Source: a virus. From it: a stretch of 23,153 bases of DNA. The notes below the pieces were generated by a model, which saw nothing but the letters and a program-made list of their open reading frames with translations, made no database searches and had not been told where the DNA came from. The translations under genes and the position numbers were made by a program. The stretch is taken from the IMG/VR virus record IMGVR_UViG_3300042554_000022, positions 1 through 23,153 of that record; one strand, written 5' to 3'. The stretch's first letter is position 1. The number at the start of each line of letters is the position of its first letter. Shown here piece by piece: positions 1 to 7,802 of this stretch.

Positions 1-142
1 GGAAACCACTAGTGCTATCACATCTTGGACTTAGTTTTACAACTAGATCTGTATAAGTACTTGGGATACTTGTAAAGTCAATAGTGCTTGCACCACCTGA
101 TCCTACTGTAACGGATGCAATCTTAGTATATGTATTAGCCAT
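1..142 (-). CDS. Beta-rich phage appendage protein, paralogue 1 (3' end missing)
   Basis: The ATG at 142-140 opens a frame that stays open to the left edge, giving 47 visible residues that begin MANTYTKIASVTVG and continue with DFTSIPSTYTDL. The same opening pattern (Y-x-x-I-A-x-x-T-V-G, then FTSIPxTYxxL) recurs in the next two genes upstream (171-671 and 675-1235), so this is the third member of a tandem paralogous set. A ribosome binding site (AAAGG) sits just upstream of the ATG. By position at the distal end of the tail/appendage genes I infer a virion surface or tail-fibre-associated protein. No catalytic motif is visible, and the C-terminus lies outside the window. Confidence 0.8.
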   Translation of the reverse strand, partial: MANTYTKIASVTVGSGGASTIDFTSIPSTYTDLVVKLSPRCDSTSGF

Positions 143-170
143 TATGCCGCCTTTCTAAAGTTAGTAGTCA

Positions 171-671
171 TCAGGCCGCCAAGATTCCATAGAGTGTAAA
201 GGTAGAGCCAGCAACAAAGTTTACAGAACCATTGTTAATAATTAAAATAGAAGTGATAGCAGAAGTAGAACGCCATAGATTGACAAGGGCTCTTGTTCGG
301 TCACTTGCAATACCTGCTCTGGCTAAAACTGTTTTATTTGTTGTAGTATTGCTGTAATTCATTACTTGAATAATGTTTGTAGACCACTCGCCAGCAGTAT
401 CGGTTGCTAAACCTACAGCCATTTGTGTTTGACTTGACGCTCCGCTAGAATCAACAGAGGAACCAGTACCTGTTACCAAAGTGAAAGAGTAATTAGATGC
501 TGTGTCTGAATTAAACTGGGCTTGTATAGCAGATGCACCGCCACCTCCAGACATTCTTGCACTTATTACCAATACCAAATCAGTATAGGTACCTGGGATT
601 GATGAGAAGGTAACAGTTGCAGCGGCAGAGCCTAAAGTATTGGTTGCAATCGGTTCGTATGTTGATGGCAT
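171..671 (-). CDS. Beta-rich phage appendage protein, paralogue 2
   Basis: This 166-residue protein starts at ATG 671-669 behind an AAGGGG ribosome binding site. The N-terminal pattern YEPIATNTLG...FSSIPGTYTDLVL, the central FNSDTASNYS and the C-terminal TSILIINNG...FTLYGI match the neighbouring gene at 675-1235 position by position. The composition (Ser, Thr, Gly, Ala, alternating hydrophobics, no Cys) suggests an all-beta fold, typical of small phage head or tail decoration and fibre-tip proteins. The exact attachment site on the virion cannot be told. Only 28 nt separate it from paralogue 1 and 3 nt from paralogue 3, consistent with tandem gene duplication. Confidence 0.88.
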   Translation of the reverse strand: MPSTYEPIATNTLGSAAATVTFSSIPGTYTDLVLVISARMSGGGGASAIQAQFNSDTASNYSFTLVTGTGSSVDSSGASSQTQMAVGLATDTAGEWSTNIIQVMNYSNTTTNKTVLARAGIASDRTRALVNLWRSTSAITSILIINNGSVNFVAGSTFTLYGILAA

Positions 672-674
672 TTG

Positions 675-1235
675 TTACCCCTTAATTCCGTAGAGTGCAA
701 ATTGTGTGTACTGGCTAAAGTTTCCAGAAGTAGGAAAAATAAGTATGCTTGTTACTGCAGCGGTGTTTCGCCAACTTCCACTAGCATAAAGTATTGCTTG
801 TCCAGCAGTTCCATTAGTCTCATTACCTGTTAATGTTCTAGTAGTCTTATATTTATTTGTATTTGCATAATCTAAAATATCACATATACCAACACCAAAC
901 ATAGCAGTTGTTGATGCAAAATAATTTGAACGAGAAACATAGAATTTTGAATCATTTGCAGTTGCGCCTGCTGCTACTGTTCCTGGTTCAGCATAAATAT
1001 AGTGGGTACTGTAATTGCTTCCAGTGTCAGCATTAAATTGTGCTGTAATATAACTAGCATCAGGACTTCTTGTAATGCCTCTAATTTGTAGATGCTGATA
1101 AGTAGCAGGGATGCTAGTAAAACTAATGCTTGCTGCACCACCGCCACCAACAGTTACAGTAGCAATAGACTCATAAGAACTCGGCGGTATTCTTACATAG
1201 TTTTGTGAAGCAGTGATTCCTAGGATTGGACTCAA
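675..1235 (-). CDS. Beta-rich phage appendage protein, paralogue 3 (TTG start)
   Basis: This 186-residue protein shares with its downstream neighbours the segments SYESIATVTVGGGG, FTSIPATYQHL, FNADTGSNYS and the C-terminal TSILIF...FALYGIKG. It has about 19 extra residues at the N-terminus before the conserved block. No ATG exists upstream of or within that block. The best start is TTG at 1235-1233, which overlaps the upstream gene's stop as TTGA and has a GGGGGAT stretch 5 nt upstream (1241-1247). Translation is therefore probably coupled to the gene at 1232-1585. The function is inferred as a virion appendage. The family is common in environmental phages, but I know no characterised role. 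Confidence 0.85.
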   Translation of the reverse strand: MSPILGITASQNYVRIPPSSYESIATVTVGGGGAASISFTSIPATYQHLQIRGITRSPDASYITAQFNADTGSNYSTHYIYAEPGTVAAGATANDSKFYVSRSNYFASTTAMFGVGICDILDYANTNKYKTTRTLTGNETNGTAGQAILYASGSWRNTAAVTSILIFPTSGNFSQYTQFALYGIKG

Positions 1236-1585
1236 GACAGATCCCCCACAATCAGAAACGTGTTACTTGCTGTGCAGATTACAGTTCCTGCAGAGTAACG
1301 TGCTCTCAAGATTGGAGCTGCAGCACTTGCACCAGTTGATGTAATGGTCACACCAGCACCTGCTGCAAAGGATGTAAGCCCTACTCCGATTGATGCCACG
1401 TTGATCTGCTGACCTGCAGTAAAGACTGATGGTGGAACTGTTACTGTCACTGCAGAAGCATTAGAAGTTGTGACCAGTTTGTTCTCAGCATCTGCTGCCA
1501 CCAAGGTATAGGTAGTTCCAGTCTGAGCGTTAAAGTTTAATTGTGCTGAGGCACTGGTCGTGCCACCTACTAGATTAACCGCCAT
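1232..1585 (-). CDS. Small beta-rich appendage protein, stand-alone copy of a C-terminal domain
   Basis: This 117-residue protein starts at ATG 1585-1583 behind a GGAGGG site; the ATG overlaps the upstream stop as TAATG. From residue ~15 it aligns over about 100 residues with the C-terminal third of the protein at 1905-2708: TYTLVAADAENKLVT against NYTLIASDVNKLVT, then TVTVPPSVFTAGQQINV against TLTVPNGVFTTGQQINV, and both end VGDLS or IGDLS. I infer that it arose by duplication of that domain and is a phage surface or fibre-associated beta-sandwich module. Its last codons (GGG GAT CTG TCT) also form the ribosome binding region of the next gene. Confidence 0.88.
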   Translation of the reverse strand: MAVNLVGGTTSASAQLNFNAQTGTTYTLVAADAENKLVTTSNASAVTVTVPPSVFTAGQQINVASIGVGLTSFAAGAGVTITSTGASAAAPILRARYSAGTVICTASNTFLIVGDLS

Positions 1586-1905
1586 TAGTTACCCTCCGAG
1601 CCGAACGCACTAAAGGATGAAGTTCCTGTAGTTGAATAAACTGTAATAACATCTGTGTTAGCTAAGGTGATACCAGATGTAATAGCAAGTAATGACCCAC
1701 TAGGCACCTGTACTCCAAATGCTATGTAATGCAAGTTAGCCAGCGTTGCACCTGCTGGACGCACTGCGATACGGATGGTATCTGCAGCACCGCCTGTGTT
1801 TGTAATGTTAAGTGTTGAAACAATCGTTGCATTAGTTGCTGTATACAGCGTTGTATCAGTTGTCGCACTAGGCGCAGATTGTGCTAAGACCTTATAGGTT
1901 GCCAT
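1585..1905 (-). CDS. Small beta-sandwich phage structural protein
   Basis: This 106-residue protein starts at ATG 1905-1903, overlapping the upstream stop as TAATG, with GGGGATC upstream as ribosome binding site. The pattern YKVLAQSAPSATTDTTLYT, then IAVRPAGATLANLHYIAF, then GITLANTDVITVY and a terminal FGSE is one I recognise from many phage genomes, where it appears among tail-fibre or head-decoration genes. The role is inferred from that association and the beta-rich composition; nothing enzymatic is present. It lies between two paralogous copies of another domain, so the duplication that created 1232-1585 must have spanned or inserted around this gene. Confidence 0.88.
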   Translation of the reverse strand: MATYKVLAQSAPSATTDTTLYTATNATIVSTLNITNTGGAADTIRIAVRPAGATLANLHYIAFGVQVPSGSLLAITSGITLANTDVITVYSTTGTSSFSAFGSEGN

Positions 1906-2708
1906 TAGGATAGATCCCCAATCACTGTGAAGTTGTTACTAGATGTGCAAACAATTGTTGCTGCGCTAAACTGAGCACGTAGGTCAGGGGCAGTAGATGT
2001 AGCACCAGTAGAAGTTAGAACGCTAGTTCCATCGCTTCTAATCTGGACTGCTCCAGCGCCAATGCGCTGTACGTTAATCTGCTGGCCTGTAGTAAAGACA
2101 CCATTAGGCACTGTCAGTGTCAGTGTTCCAGCATCACTCATAGTAACCAACTTGTTAACGTCACTTGCTATCAATGTGTAGTTAGCAGTCTTTGCGTTAA
2201 GAGTAAGATCTGGGATAGATGGTGTTGCCCACTTAACTCCCAGTGTTGCTGCTGAATCTGCAGTAAGGACTTGGTTATTAGTTCCAACGGCTAGGTTATC
2301 TACAACACCAGATGCTGAGGCTACGAGTAGGTCAGCCTTGGCGGTTACTATTGACTCAGGTACTGCAGCATCTGCTGTAGCTACACCTGCTGTGTAGAAG
2401 TTAAGGTCATCAGAAGTTAATACGTGCTTGACGGTAGCACCGCCAGTATGTGAGATAGCAGATGTTCCAGCACGACCACGAACAATGGTAAAGGTGTCGG
2501 TAGATACTGCGGTGATATAAACTACTTCTTCGTTTTGTGTATCTACATCTAGTGCGACTGTGAAGATGTCTACGTTGCCTGCTGCCAGCGTGACTCCACC
2601 CATAAGGGCAGAACCAGTACCAGCGGCTACAGTCATAGTGGTTGCACTGTTAGAGATTCCCGAAGCCAGCGTTGTCTCAACGCTGATGGACGAATACTTA
2701 CGAGTCAT
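1905..2708 (-). CDS. Two-part tail/appendage protein
   Basis: This 267-residue protein starts at ATG 2708-2706 behind AAGGAAAG. The N-terminal part (residues ~5-100) has the layout TTLASGIS...TTMTV...EEVVYI...RGRAGTSAISH, a module I associate with phage tail or baseplate proteins and which recurs in looser form in the next gene upstream. A central stretch (~105-165, rich in Ala/Val/Asp) looks like a linker or fibre-shaft segment. The last ~100 residues are the paralogue of the whole protein at 1232-1585. It is probably a short fibre or adaptor carrying a terminal beta domain. No catalytic motif was seen. Confidence 0.87.
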   Translation of the reverse strand: MTRKYSSISVETTLASGISNSATTMTVAAGTGSALMGGVTLAAGNVDIFTVALDVDTQNEEVVYITAVSTDTFTIVRGRAGTSAISHTGGATVKHVLTSDDLNFYTAGVATADAAVPESIVTAKADLLVASASGVVDNLAVGTNNQVLTADSAATLGVKWATPSIPDLTLNAKTANYTLIASDVNKLVTMSDAGTLTLTVPNGVFTTGQQINVQRIGAGAVQIRSDGTSVLTSTGATSTAPDLRAQFSAATIVCTSSNNFTVIGDLS

Positions 2709-2721
2709 TGGCTTTCCTTAC

Positions 2722-3624
2722 CTAGCGGGTGTAGTGAATACGGATTGGATACTTGTCTGACAACTTCAACGCTTCTTCATTAAGACGCTGTTGATAGAGG
2801 GCAAAGATGTAACGAGAGGCTGCAGCTCCTGCAGATGATGGCAACTTAGAATCGTTTATATCGGCTTCAGCACTAGAGAGATTGATTCGCCCAGCGTCAA
2901 GGTAAGACAGTAGTTTGTATGCTGCGCCGAGTACGACAACATCCTTACAAGACTCAGGCAAGCCAGATACGTCAGCAAAATCATCTGTGTTTGCGTCAAG
3001 AGTATTGGGCGTGGCTGTATACCAAACTTGAATTGTACGACCAGGTTGTACGTTCTCATAGATGTTAAGTGTATTATTAGTATTGAAGGTAGCAGCGTTA
3101 GCCATACCATCTAAGCGCCAGCGATTTACTGGTAGCCATTCCTGGCTAGAGCCTGTGGTCTGCCAAGAGATAAAGAGTACGCCTTCGCAGTCATCAGGCA
3201 ATGGATATGTAGTCTGAGATGCGTTAAAGGTAAATGTGTAAGAGTTAATAATCCAGAGCTTAGGATAGAAACTGTTGATCGTATCGTTGATAGCCTTCTT
3301 AATAGAGTTACGTGGGAAGGTTGGAGATAGAGTCACTGGTGCATACTGTGAATGAGGCGATGCTGTAGTTCCTTGATATCCACGACCAAAGCCTGGGATA
3401 ACGTTCATTACGTTATTAGTTTTGTCGAAGGAATCAATCCACATCAGTTCATCATCAACTTCGATAATACCTTTGGCTAGGTTAGAAGATGAGCCAACGG
3501 TGATAGATGTGCTAGTAGTTGTTAAACCAGCAGGGTTAGCAACATAGGTAATACGGTCTTGGCGTAGTGCATAACCTTGTAGGTTAGCCTTTACCTCGTC
3601 TACCAGTTCGTTCAGTGTTGGCAT
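2722..3624 (-). CDS. Probable tail adaptor / tail-tube-associated structural protein
   Basis: This 300-residue protein starts at ATG 3624-3622 behind AAAGGAAA and overlaps the glycosyltransferase stop as TAATG. Residues ~25-100 hold a beta module ending GRGYQGTTASPHS, related in pattern to the N-terminus of the next protein. The C-terminal ~75 residues (from about ESCKDVVVLGAAYKLL) look helical, with a YQQRLNEEALKL segment resembling helices of phage head-tail adaptor or tail-tubular proteins. The placement at the head of the tail-appendage genes fits an adaptor role, but the assignment is from architecture only. A plain tail structural protein is the safe reading. Confidence 0.78.
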   Translation of the reverse strand: MPTLNELVDEVKANLQGYALRQDRITYVANPAGLTTTSTSITVGSSSNLAKGIIEVDDELMWIDSFDKTNNVMNVIPGFGRGYQGTTASPHSQYAPVTLSPTFPRNSIKKAINDTINSFYPKLWIINSYTFTFNASQTTYPLPDDCEGVLFISWQTTGSSQEWLPVNRWRLDGMANAATFNTNNTLNIYENVQPGRTIQVWYTATPNTLDANTDDFADVSGLPESCKDVVVLGAAYKLLSYLDAGRINLSSAEADINDSKLPSSAGAAASRYIFALYQQRLNEEALKLSDKYPIRIHYTR

Positions 3625-4685
3625 TATTTCCTTTCATACCAGCCATCTCCCCATAGTGTGAGAAGTCTTGCGAAGTATTGTTCATATTGTGGTGCGATAG
3701 CATCTAAGGAATACAGAGATACTGCTCGCTTGTGTATTGCTACTGGGTCTAACTCTTTAACCCACTCTGTTGCTGCTGCAAACTCCATTGCATTTCTGCA
3801 ACGGTATCCAGTAACACCATTAGGATTAGTTTCTGTGAATGCTCCCCAGTCTGTGGTAATCGTTGGAGTTCCACAGGTCTGTGCTTCGATAACTACATTT
3901 CCAAAAGGTTCTATGTAAAGCGTTGGTGCAAACAAGGCAGTAGCACCGCCCATTAACTTTGCTCGCTCTTCGGGACCAACTGGTCCTACCCATTCGCCAT
4001 ACTCAATCTTTGGGTCTTTACCAGGTCCTGCCATAATCAGCTTAAGGCCTAGTTCTTTTGACACGTGCTGGGCAATGACTAGACCTTTGCGATCTATCAT
4101 ACGTCCTACGTAGAGGTAGTAATCTTCCTTCTTCTCTTGCAATGGAAACATCTCAGGTTCTAAGTACCCTGGAATAACAGCATCATAGAAGTTGCCATCT
4201 ACTACTGTTGGGTTTCTAAACATTGCATAGATGCTGTGCATCCAAGCGTAGGATTCAAACACCTTGTACTTACTAAACACTCCACCGTAACCCACACCAA
4301 ACTCTACAGTTATGTGGTTTGGGTAAGCATCTGCTATTGGCTTCTGACTTGCTCCACCGATAATGCAGATAAAGTCTTTCTGCTCTAGCCTCTTGCCTAG
4401 TTCCTTAATGGCGTTACCATTAAAGATCTGCCAGTGAGGTAGTTCGTTATCAAAGGCTGCCTCTGTGAAGTGCTTACCAGCTAGAGCTTCTGCTTGTTGC
4501 TCTTTAGTAATGCAGGTAATTAGTTCATCTACTGGTGCTTCGTTATCCTCGCTGGCATAGAGATAGACCGTATGCCCAAGGTTCTTCATCATTATACAAA
4601 AGCGTCTAACCTTTTCGGTATAGGCGCAGTTAATGTAATCTTTAGTTGTTTGCGTATGGGGCAGGCTAATAACGTGGAATCTCAT
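3624..4685 (-). CDS. Phage-encoded GT-B glycosyltransferase (GT4-like)
   Basis: This 353-residue protein should transfer a sugar from a nucleotide-sugar donor to an acceptor. The C-terminal domain shows the classic GT-B retaining signature: LYVGRMIDRKG (R195, K200), LKLIMAGPG, and the E-x7-E motif EPFGNVVIE (E259, E267) followed by A-x-x-CGTPTIT. The N-terminal acceptor domain has HTQTTKDY near residue 10 and a nucleotide-binding-style IIGGAS near 108. The length is normal for the family and no key residue is missing. It lies 9 nt after a Thr-rich collagen-like gene and overlaps the next structural gene as TAATG, so it is co-expressed with virion proteins. I infer that it glycosylates a virion component; the acceptor is not shown by sequence. 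Host surface modification is the alternative. Confidence 0.92.
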   Translation of the reverse strand: MRFHVISLPHTQTTKDYINCAYTEKVRRFCIMMKNLGHTVYLYASEDNEAPVDELITCITKEQQAEALAGKHFTEAAFDNELPHWQIFNGNAIKELGKRLEQKDFICIIGGASQKPIADAYPNHITVEFGVGYGGVFSKYKVFESYAWMHSIYAMFRNPTVVDGNFYDAVIPGYLEPEMFPLQEKKEDYYLYVGRMIDRKGLVIAQHVSKELGLKLIMAGPGKDPKIEYGEWVGPVGPEERAKLMGGATALFAPTLYIEPFGNVVIEAQTCGTPTITTDWGAFTETNPNGVTGYRCRNAMEFAAATEWVKELDPVAIHKRAVSLYSLDAIAPQYEQYFARLLTLWGDGWYERK

Positions 4686-4694
4686 ACGAGAATC

Positions 4695-5937
<1,243 letters not shown>

Positions 5938-5941
<4 letters not shown>

Positions 5942-6222
5942 GATGACACCGCTCTGAGAGCTTGCGCTGCAGGTAGTTGAAAAGTACCAGCGATGAGGTT
6001 ACATACGCCATTGTAATCAAGACGATTATCGCTAGACGTACCCGCAATCGCATTTAGAACTCCTACTGTGTCTGTTAAGTTTGTTGATACTGAACGCGCC
6101 ACAGCCCATTGACGAGCTGCTTGTGCTTGGTCAACCATCTCACCTGGTGCTCGATAGGTGCCACCATTAGCTAGACGATTCAGTTCATCTAATAGTGTTG
6201 TACCGTATTGTCCTAGTGCCAC
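5938..6222 (-). CDS. Small phage protein of unknown function (GTG start)
   Basis: This 94-residue protein starts at GTG 6222-6220, supported by GAGGT about 6 nt upstream. I do not recognise a named family. It looks helical (LLDELNRLANGG, MVDQAQAARQWAV, AAQALRAV), with a conserved-looking DYNGVCNLIAG near residue 70. The DNA at its C-terminus (AGAGCGGTGTCATCTTGA) closely resembles that of the next gene (GGAGCGGTGACAACTTGA). It sits between the basic micro-proteins and the fibre genes, and the TTGA overlap suggests coupled translation with the Ig-like protein. A virion component or assembly factor is possible but not shown. Confidence 0.82.
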
Positions 6223-6231
6223 CTATTTACC

Positions 6232-6396
6232 TCACTTCTTCTTTTTACGAGATGCTGCTGCGTTATCTACTAGATTTGGATAAGGTCTTCCTGCTGCCCT
6301 AGCCCTTGCTTTCGCCGCAGTCTTTTGTGCTGGCGTTAATTTCTTTGACTTCTCTTTAGGATTTTTCTTATCCCAAAATGCTGCTTTCTTTTTCAT
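6232..6396 (-). CDS. 54-aa Lys/Ala-rich micro-protein
   Basis: An ATG at 6396-6394 opens a 54-residue frame: MKKKAAFWDKKNPKEKSK, then KLTPAQKTAAKARA and AAGRPYPNLVDNAAASRKKKK, ending at TGA 6234-6232. The start overlaps the upstream stop as ATGA, so it is translationally coupled. The block AGRPYPNLVDN is one I recall from small basic proteins in other phages, supporting a real gene although it is below common length cut-offs. It is strongly basic and may bind nucleic acid or be packed in the virion; that is inference only. Confidence 0.85.
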   Translation of the reverse strand: MKKKAAFWDKKNPKEKSKKLTPAQKTAAKARARAAGRPYPNLVDNAAASRKKKK

Positions 6397-6671
6397 TTGC
6401 AACTACAATCCCAAGCACGTAATGACTTGTTTATTCTTGAATTCGGATCTTTAGCTGTCTTACTAGAAGTGTTTTTGGCCTTCATCCCACACATACGACC
6501 ACAGAAAGACTTACGTCTTGCTGCAGACTTAGGAGATTTAGCAGCCTCAGCCTTCTTAACTGGAGGCTTGAGATTCATACCTGCAGCCTTGGCAGAGGCA
6601 CGACCTTTTGCGTTCAGGCCACCCTTTGGGTTCTTACCTGCTGCTCTCTGCCACGCTGGAGACTTTGCCAT
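6393..6671 (-). CDS. DUF6321-like basic phage protein
   Basis: This 92-residue protein begins MAKSPAWQRAAGKNPKGGLN, has RRKSFCGRMCGM in the middle and ends KTAKDPNSRINKSLRAWDCSCK. The N-terminal AWQR-x-x-GxNPxGGLN, the SFCxRM and the DPxSRINKSLRxW motifs match my recollection of the DUF6321 family, common in large and environmental phages. Its function is unknown. Four cysteines (57, 61, 89, 91) could bind a metal; the C-terminal C-x-C also ends the 21-aa protein nearby. The start at ATG 6671-6669 overlaps the upstream stop as TAATG. Confidence 0.88.
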   Translation of the reverse strand: MAKSPAWQRAAGKNPKGGLNAKGRASAKAAGMNLKPPVKKAEAAKSPKSAARRKSFCGRMCGMKAKNTSSKTAKDPNSRINKSLRAWDCSCK

Positions 6672-6844
6672 TACTTCTTCTTACCCATTCTTTTCTTAGT
6701 CATCTTTGCTTGAGACATTGCAATAGCAACCGCTTGTTTGCGGTTTGTAACTACTGGACCTGTGCTAGATCCTGAGTTCAAAGTACCAGACTTAAACTCT
6801 TTCATTACCTTAGCAACTTTCTTTTTCTTAGCTGCCTTCTTCAT
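6671..6844 (-). CDS. DUF6496-like 57-aa basic protein
   Basis: A 57-residue frame from ATG 6844-6842 to TAA 6673-6671: MKKAAKKKKVAKVMKEFKSG, then TLNSGSSTGPVVTNRKQAVA, then IAMSQAK and a Lys-rich tail. The pattern KVMxEFKxGxLxSGS followed by VxNRKQAxAIAxSxA is characteristic of the DUF6496 family of short phage and bacterial proteins, whose function is not established. Both ends are TAATG junctions, so it is coupled to both neighbours. The high Lys content suggests binding to nucleic acid or to an acidic partner (inference). Confidence 0.88.
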   Translation of the reverse strand: MKKAAKKKKVAKVMKEFKSGTLNSGSSTGPVVTNRKQAVAIAMSQAKMTKKRMGKKK

Positions 6845-6909
6845 TAGCACTTACACGCTTTGTCTGACTTACCGCACTTGCGGCACTTACCAGGTTTTCT
6901 GACTGCCAT
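6844..6909 (-). CDS. 21-aa cysteine micro-protein (zinc-knuckle-like)
   Basis: ATG 6909-6907 to TAA 6846-6844 encodes only 21 residues, MAVRKPGKCRKCGKSDKACKC. Cysteines at 9, 12, 19 and 21 form C-x2-C-x6-C-x-C, which could coordinate one zinc ion. The ATG follows directly after the upstream stop (TAA ATG), GGGAAAGG lies about 11 nt upstream, and its stop forms TAATG with the next gene. That exact fit into the operon, the regular Cys spacing and the absence of room for anything else argue that it is translated. The length leaves some doubt. Confidence 0.66.
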   Translation of the reverse strand: MAVRKPGKCRKCGKSDKACKC

Positions 6910-7062
6910 TTACTTTGCTGCCTTTCCCATTGCACCTGTCTGAAGTGATTCATATGATGAATACTTTGATGCGTTTGGGTATTGCTTGTCTGGAGTTGGA
7001 TAAGGCATTAGATCTTCTTCTAAGCCCATATCATCCATCTTGCCGTTTTCTGAATTCTTCAT
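6910..7062 (-). CDS. 50-aa small phage protein
   Basis: ATG 7062-7060 to TAA 6912-6910 encodes 50 residues: MKNSENGKMDDMGLEEDLMP, then YPTPDKQYPNASKYSSYESL and QTGAMGKAAK. Unlike its neighbours it is acidic at the N-terminus and rich in Tyr, Ser and Pro in the middle. Its ATG overlaps the upstream stop as TAATG and its stop abuts the next ATG. I do not recognise a family. The placement within a coupled micro-ORF series is the main evidence; the function is unknown. Confidence 0.75.
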   Translation of the reverse strand: MKNSENGKMDDMGLEEDLMPYPTPDKQYPNASKYSSYESLQTGAMGKAAK

Positions 7063-7193
7063 TACTTCTTCTTCCCCATCTTCTTCATAACCTTCTTGGC
7101 TGCTACTTTCTTACCAGTCTTCTTAGCCTTGGCCATAGCTGCTGCCTTGCCCTTTGCTGTGTATGGAAATTCTGTTCCGCCTACCATTGGCAT
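7062..7193 (-). CDS. 43-aa Lys-rich micro-protein
   Basis: ATG 7193-7191 has a canonical AAGGAG six bases upstream (7200-7205), the best ribosome binding site in this small-gene series. It encodes 43 residues: MPMVGGTEFPYTAKGKAAAM, then AKAKKTGKKVAAKKVMKKMG and KKK, ending at TAA 7064-7062 (TAATG with the next gene). The KMGKKK end resembles the end of the 57-aa protein (RMGKKK). The GGTEFPYTxxGxAAA start is a pattern I associate with short phage proteins. It is very basic; binding to packaged DNA is a guess. Confidence 0.82.
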   Translation of the reverse strand: MPMVGGTEFPYTAKGKAAAMAKAKKTGKKVAAKKVMKKMGKKK

Positions 7194-7203
7194 AATATGC
7201 TCC

Positions 7204-7476
7204 TTAGTCTTTGAATGTCATTGAGATACCATCGAAGGCTTTACCAGCCTCGTTGGAAAGTTGTACTGCTGCATCTATATCTTTACTCTTTGTTGAACGT
7301 GGCTCTATGCCCTGTCTTGTAGCATCGTAGTAGGACTGTAGTTCCTTATCGTGCTGCTTAGCAGTAGGTATACCCTTGTGATTAGCCATACCTACGCTCA
7401 ACTCTAGTTCGCCTATCTTGCAACCAAAGCATCCTTCGACGTACTCTGGATGCGTTGTGCGTCTATGTAAACTCAT
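7204..7476 (-). CDS. Small CxxC phage protein
   Basis: The protein is 90 residues when started at ATG 7476-7474, which overlaps the upstream stop as ATGA. A longer frame from TTG 7491 would add only five residues and has no better signal. Residues ~3-22 show HRRTTHPEYVEGCFGCKIG, with a His-rich lead and C-x2-C suggesting a small metal site. The rest is polar and helical (KQHDKELQSYYDATRQG; AAVQLSNEAGKAFDG). I recall similar HPxYVxGCFGCK proteins in phages, always unnamed. The function is unknown. Confidence 0.84.
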   Translation of the reverse strand: MSLHRRTTHPEYVEGCFGCKIGELELSVGMANHKGIPTAKQHDKELQSYYDATRQGIEPRSTKSKDIDAAVQLSNEAGKAFDGISMTFKD

Positions 7477-7796
7477 ACTGGAGTTAACCAACTTCCATAT
7501 CCTGCAGCGGTAAGTACTGCTGCTTGCTGATCTCCAATGACGTACTCGTGACCACCGAGGAAGTAGTAGTCACAAGCTGCCAAGTCATCTTGGCTTGGAG
7601 TCATATTGATAACAACATTGTTACCAGTTACTAGCAATGATTGTCCACGTGGAATATCTGTAAGGCTTGGTGCAATAGGTCCATCAATAGTTCCGCCAAC
7701 AAGACGACGACCTGCAAGACGTGAGTATGGAGTGAACTCGTTATACCCTGCGCCCCAGGTTTGCCACTGGTACGGAGTTGTTAATGTGTATGGCAT
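7473..7796 (-). CDS. Small phage structural protein next to the capsid gene
   Basis: The protein is 107 residues from ATG 7796-7794. AGGAAAGG (7803-7810) lies 6 nt upstream of this ATG, which decides it over a TTG two codons earlier that would touch the ribosome binding site. The protein is rich in Tyr, Gly and Pro, with TPYQWQTWGAGYNEF, LAGRRLVGGTIDGPIAP, IPRGQSLLVTGNNV and a C-terminal YVIGDQQAAVLTAAGYGSW. It is the first gene after the major capsid gene, a position often held by head-decoration, head-completion or adaptor proteins. I do not recognise the family, so that role is inference. Confidence 0.85.
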   Translation of the reverse strand: MPYTLTTPYQWQTWGAGYNEFTPYSRLAGRRLVGGTIDGPIAPSLTDIPRGQSLLVTGNNVVINMTPSQDDLAACDYYFLGGHEYVIGDQQAAVLTAAGYGSWLTPV

Positions 7797-7802
7797 ATCC
7801 AA

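Noticed and set aside
1-2708. Diversity-generating retroelement target in the appendage paralogues
   Set aside because: No reverse transcriptase, template repeat or adenine-biased variable region was seen. The copies differ along their whole length as ordinary diverged paralogues.
7477-7491. TTG at 7491 as start of the CxxC protein
   Set aside because: The ATG at 7476 forms a standard ATGA overlap with the upstream stop and keeps all conserved-looking residues.
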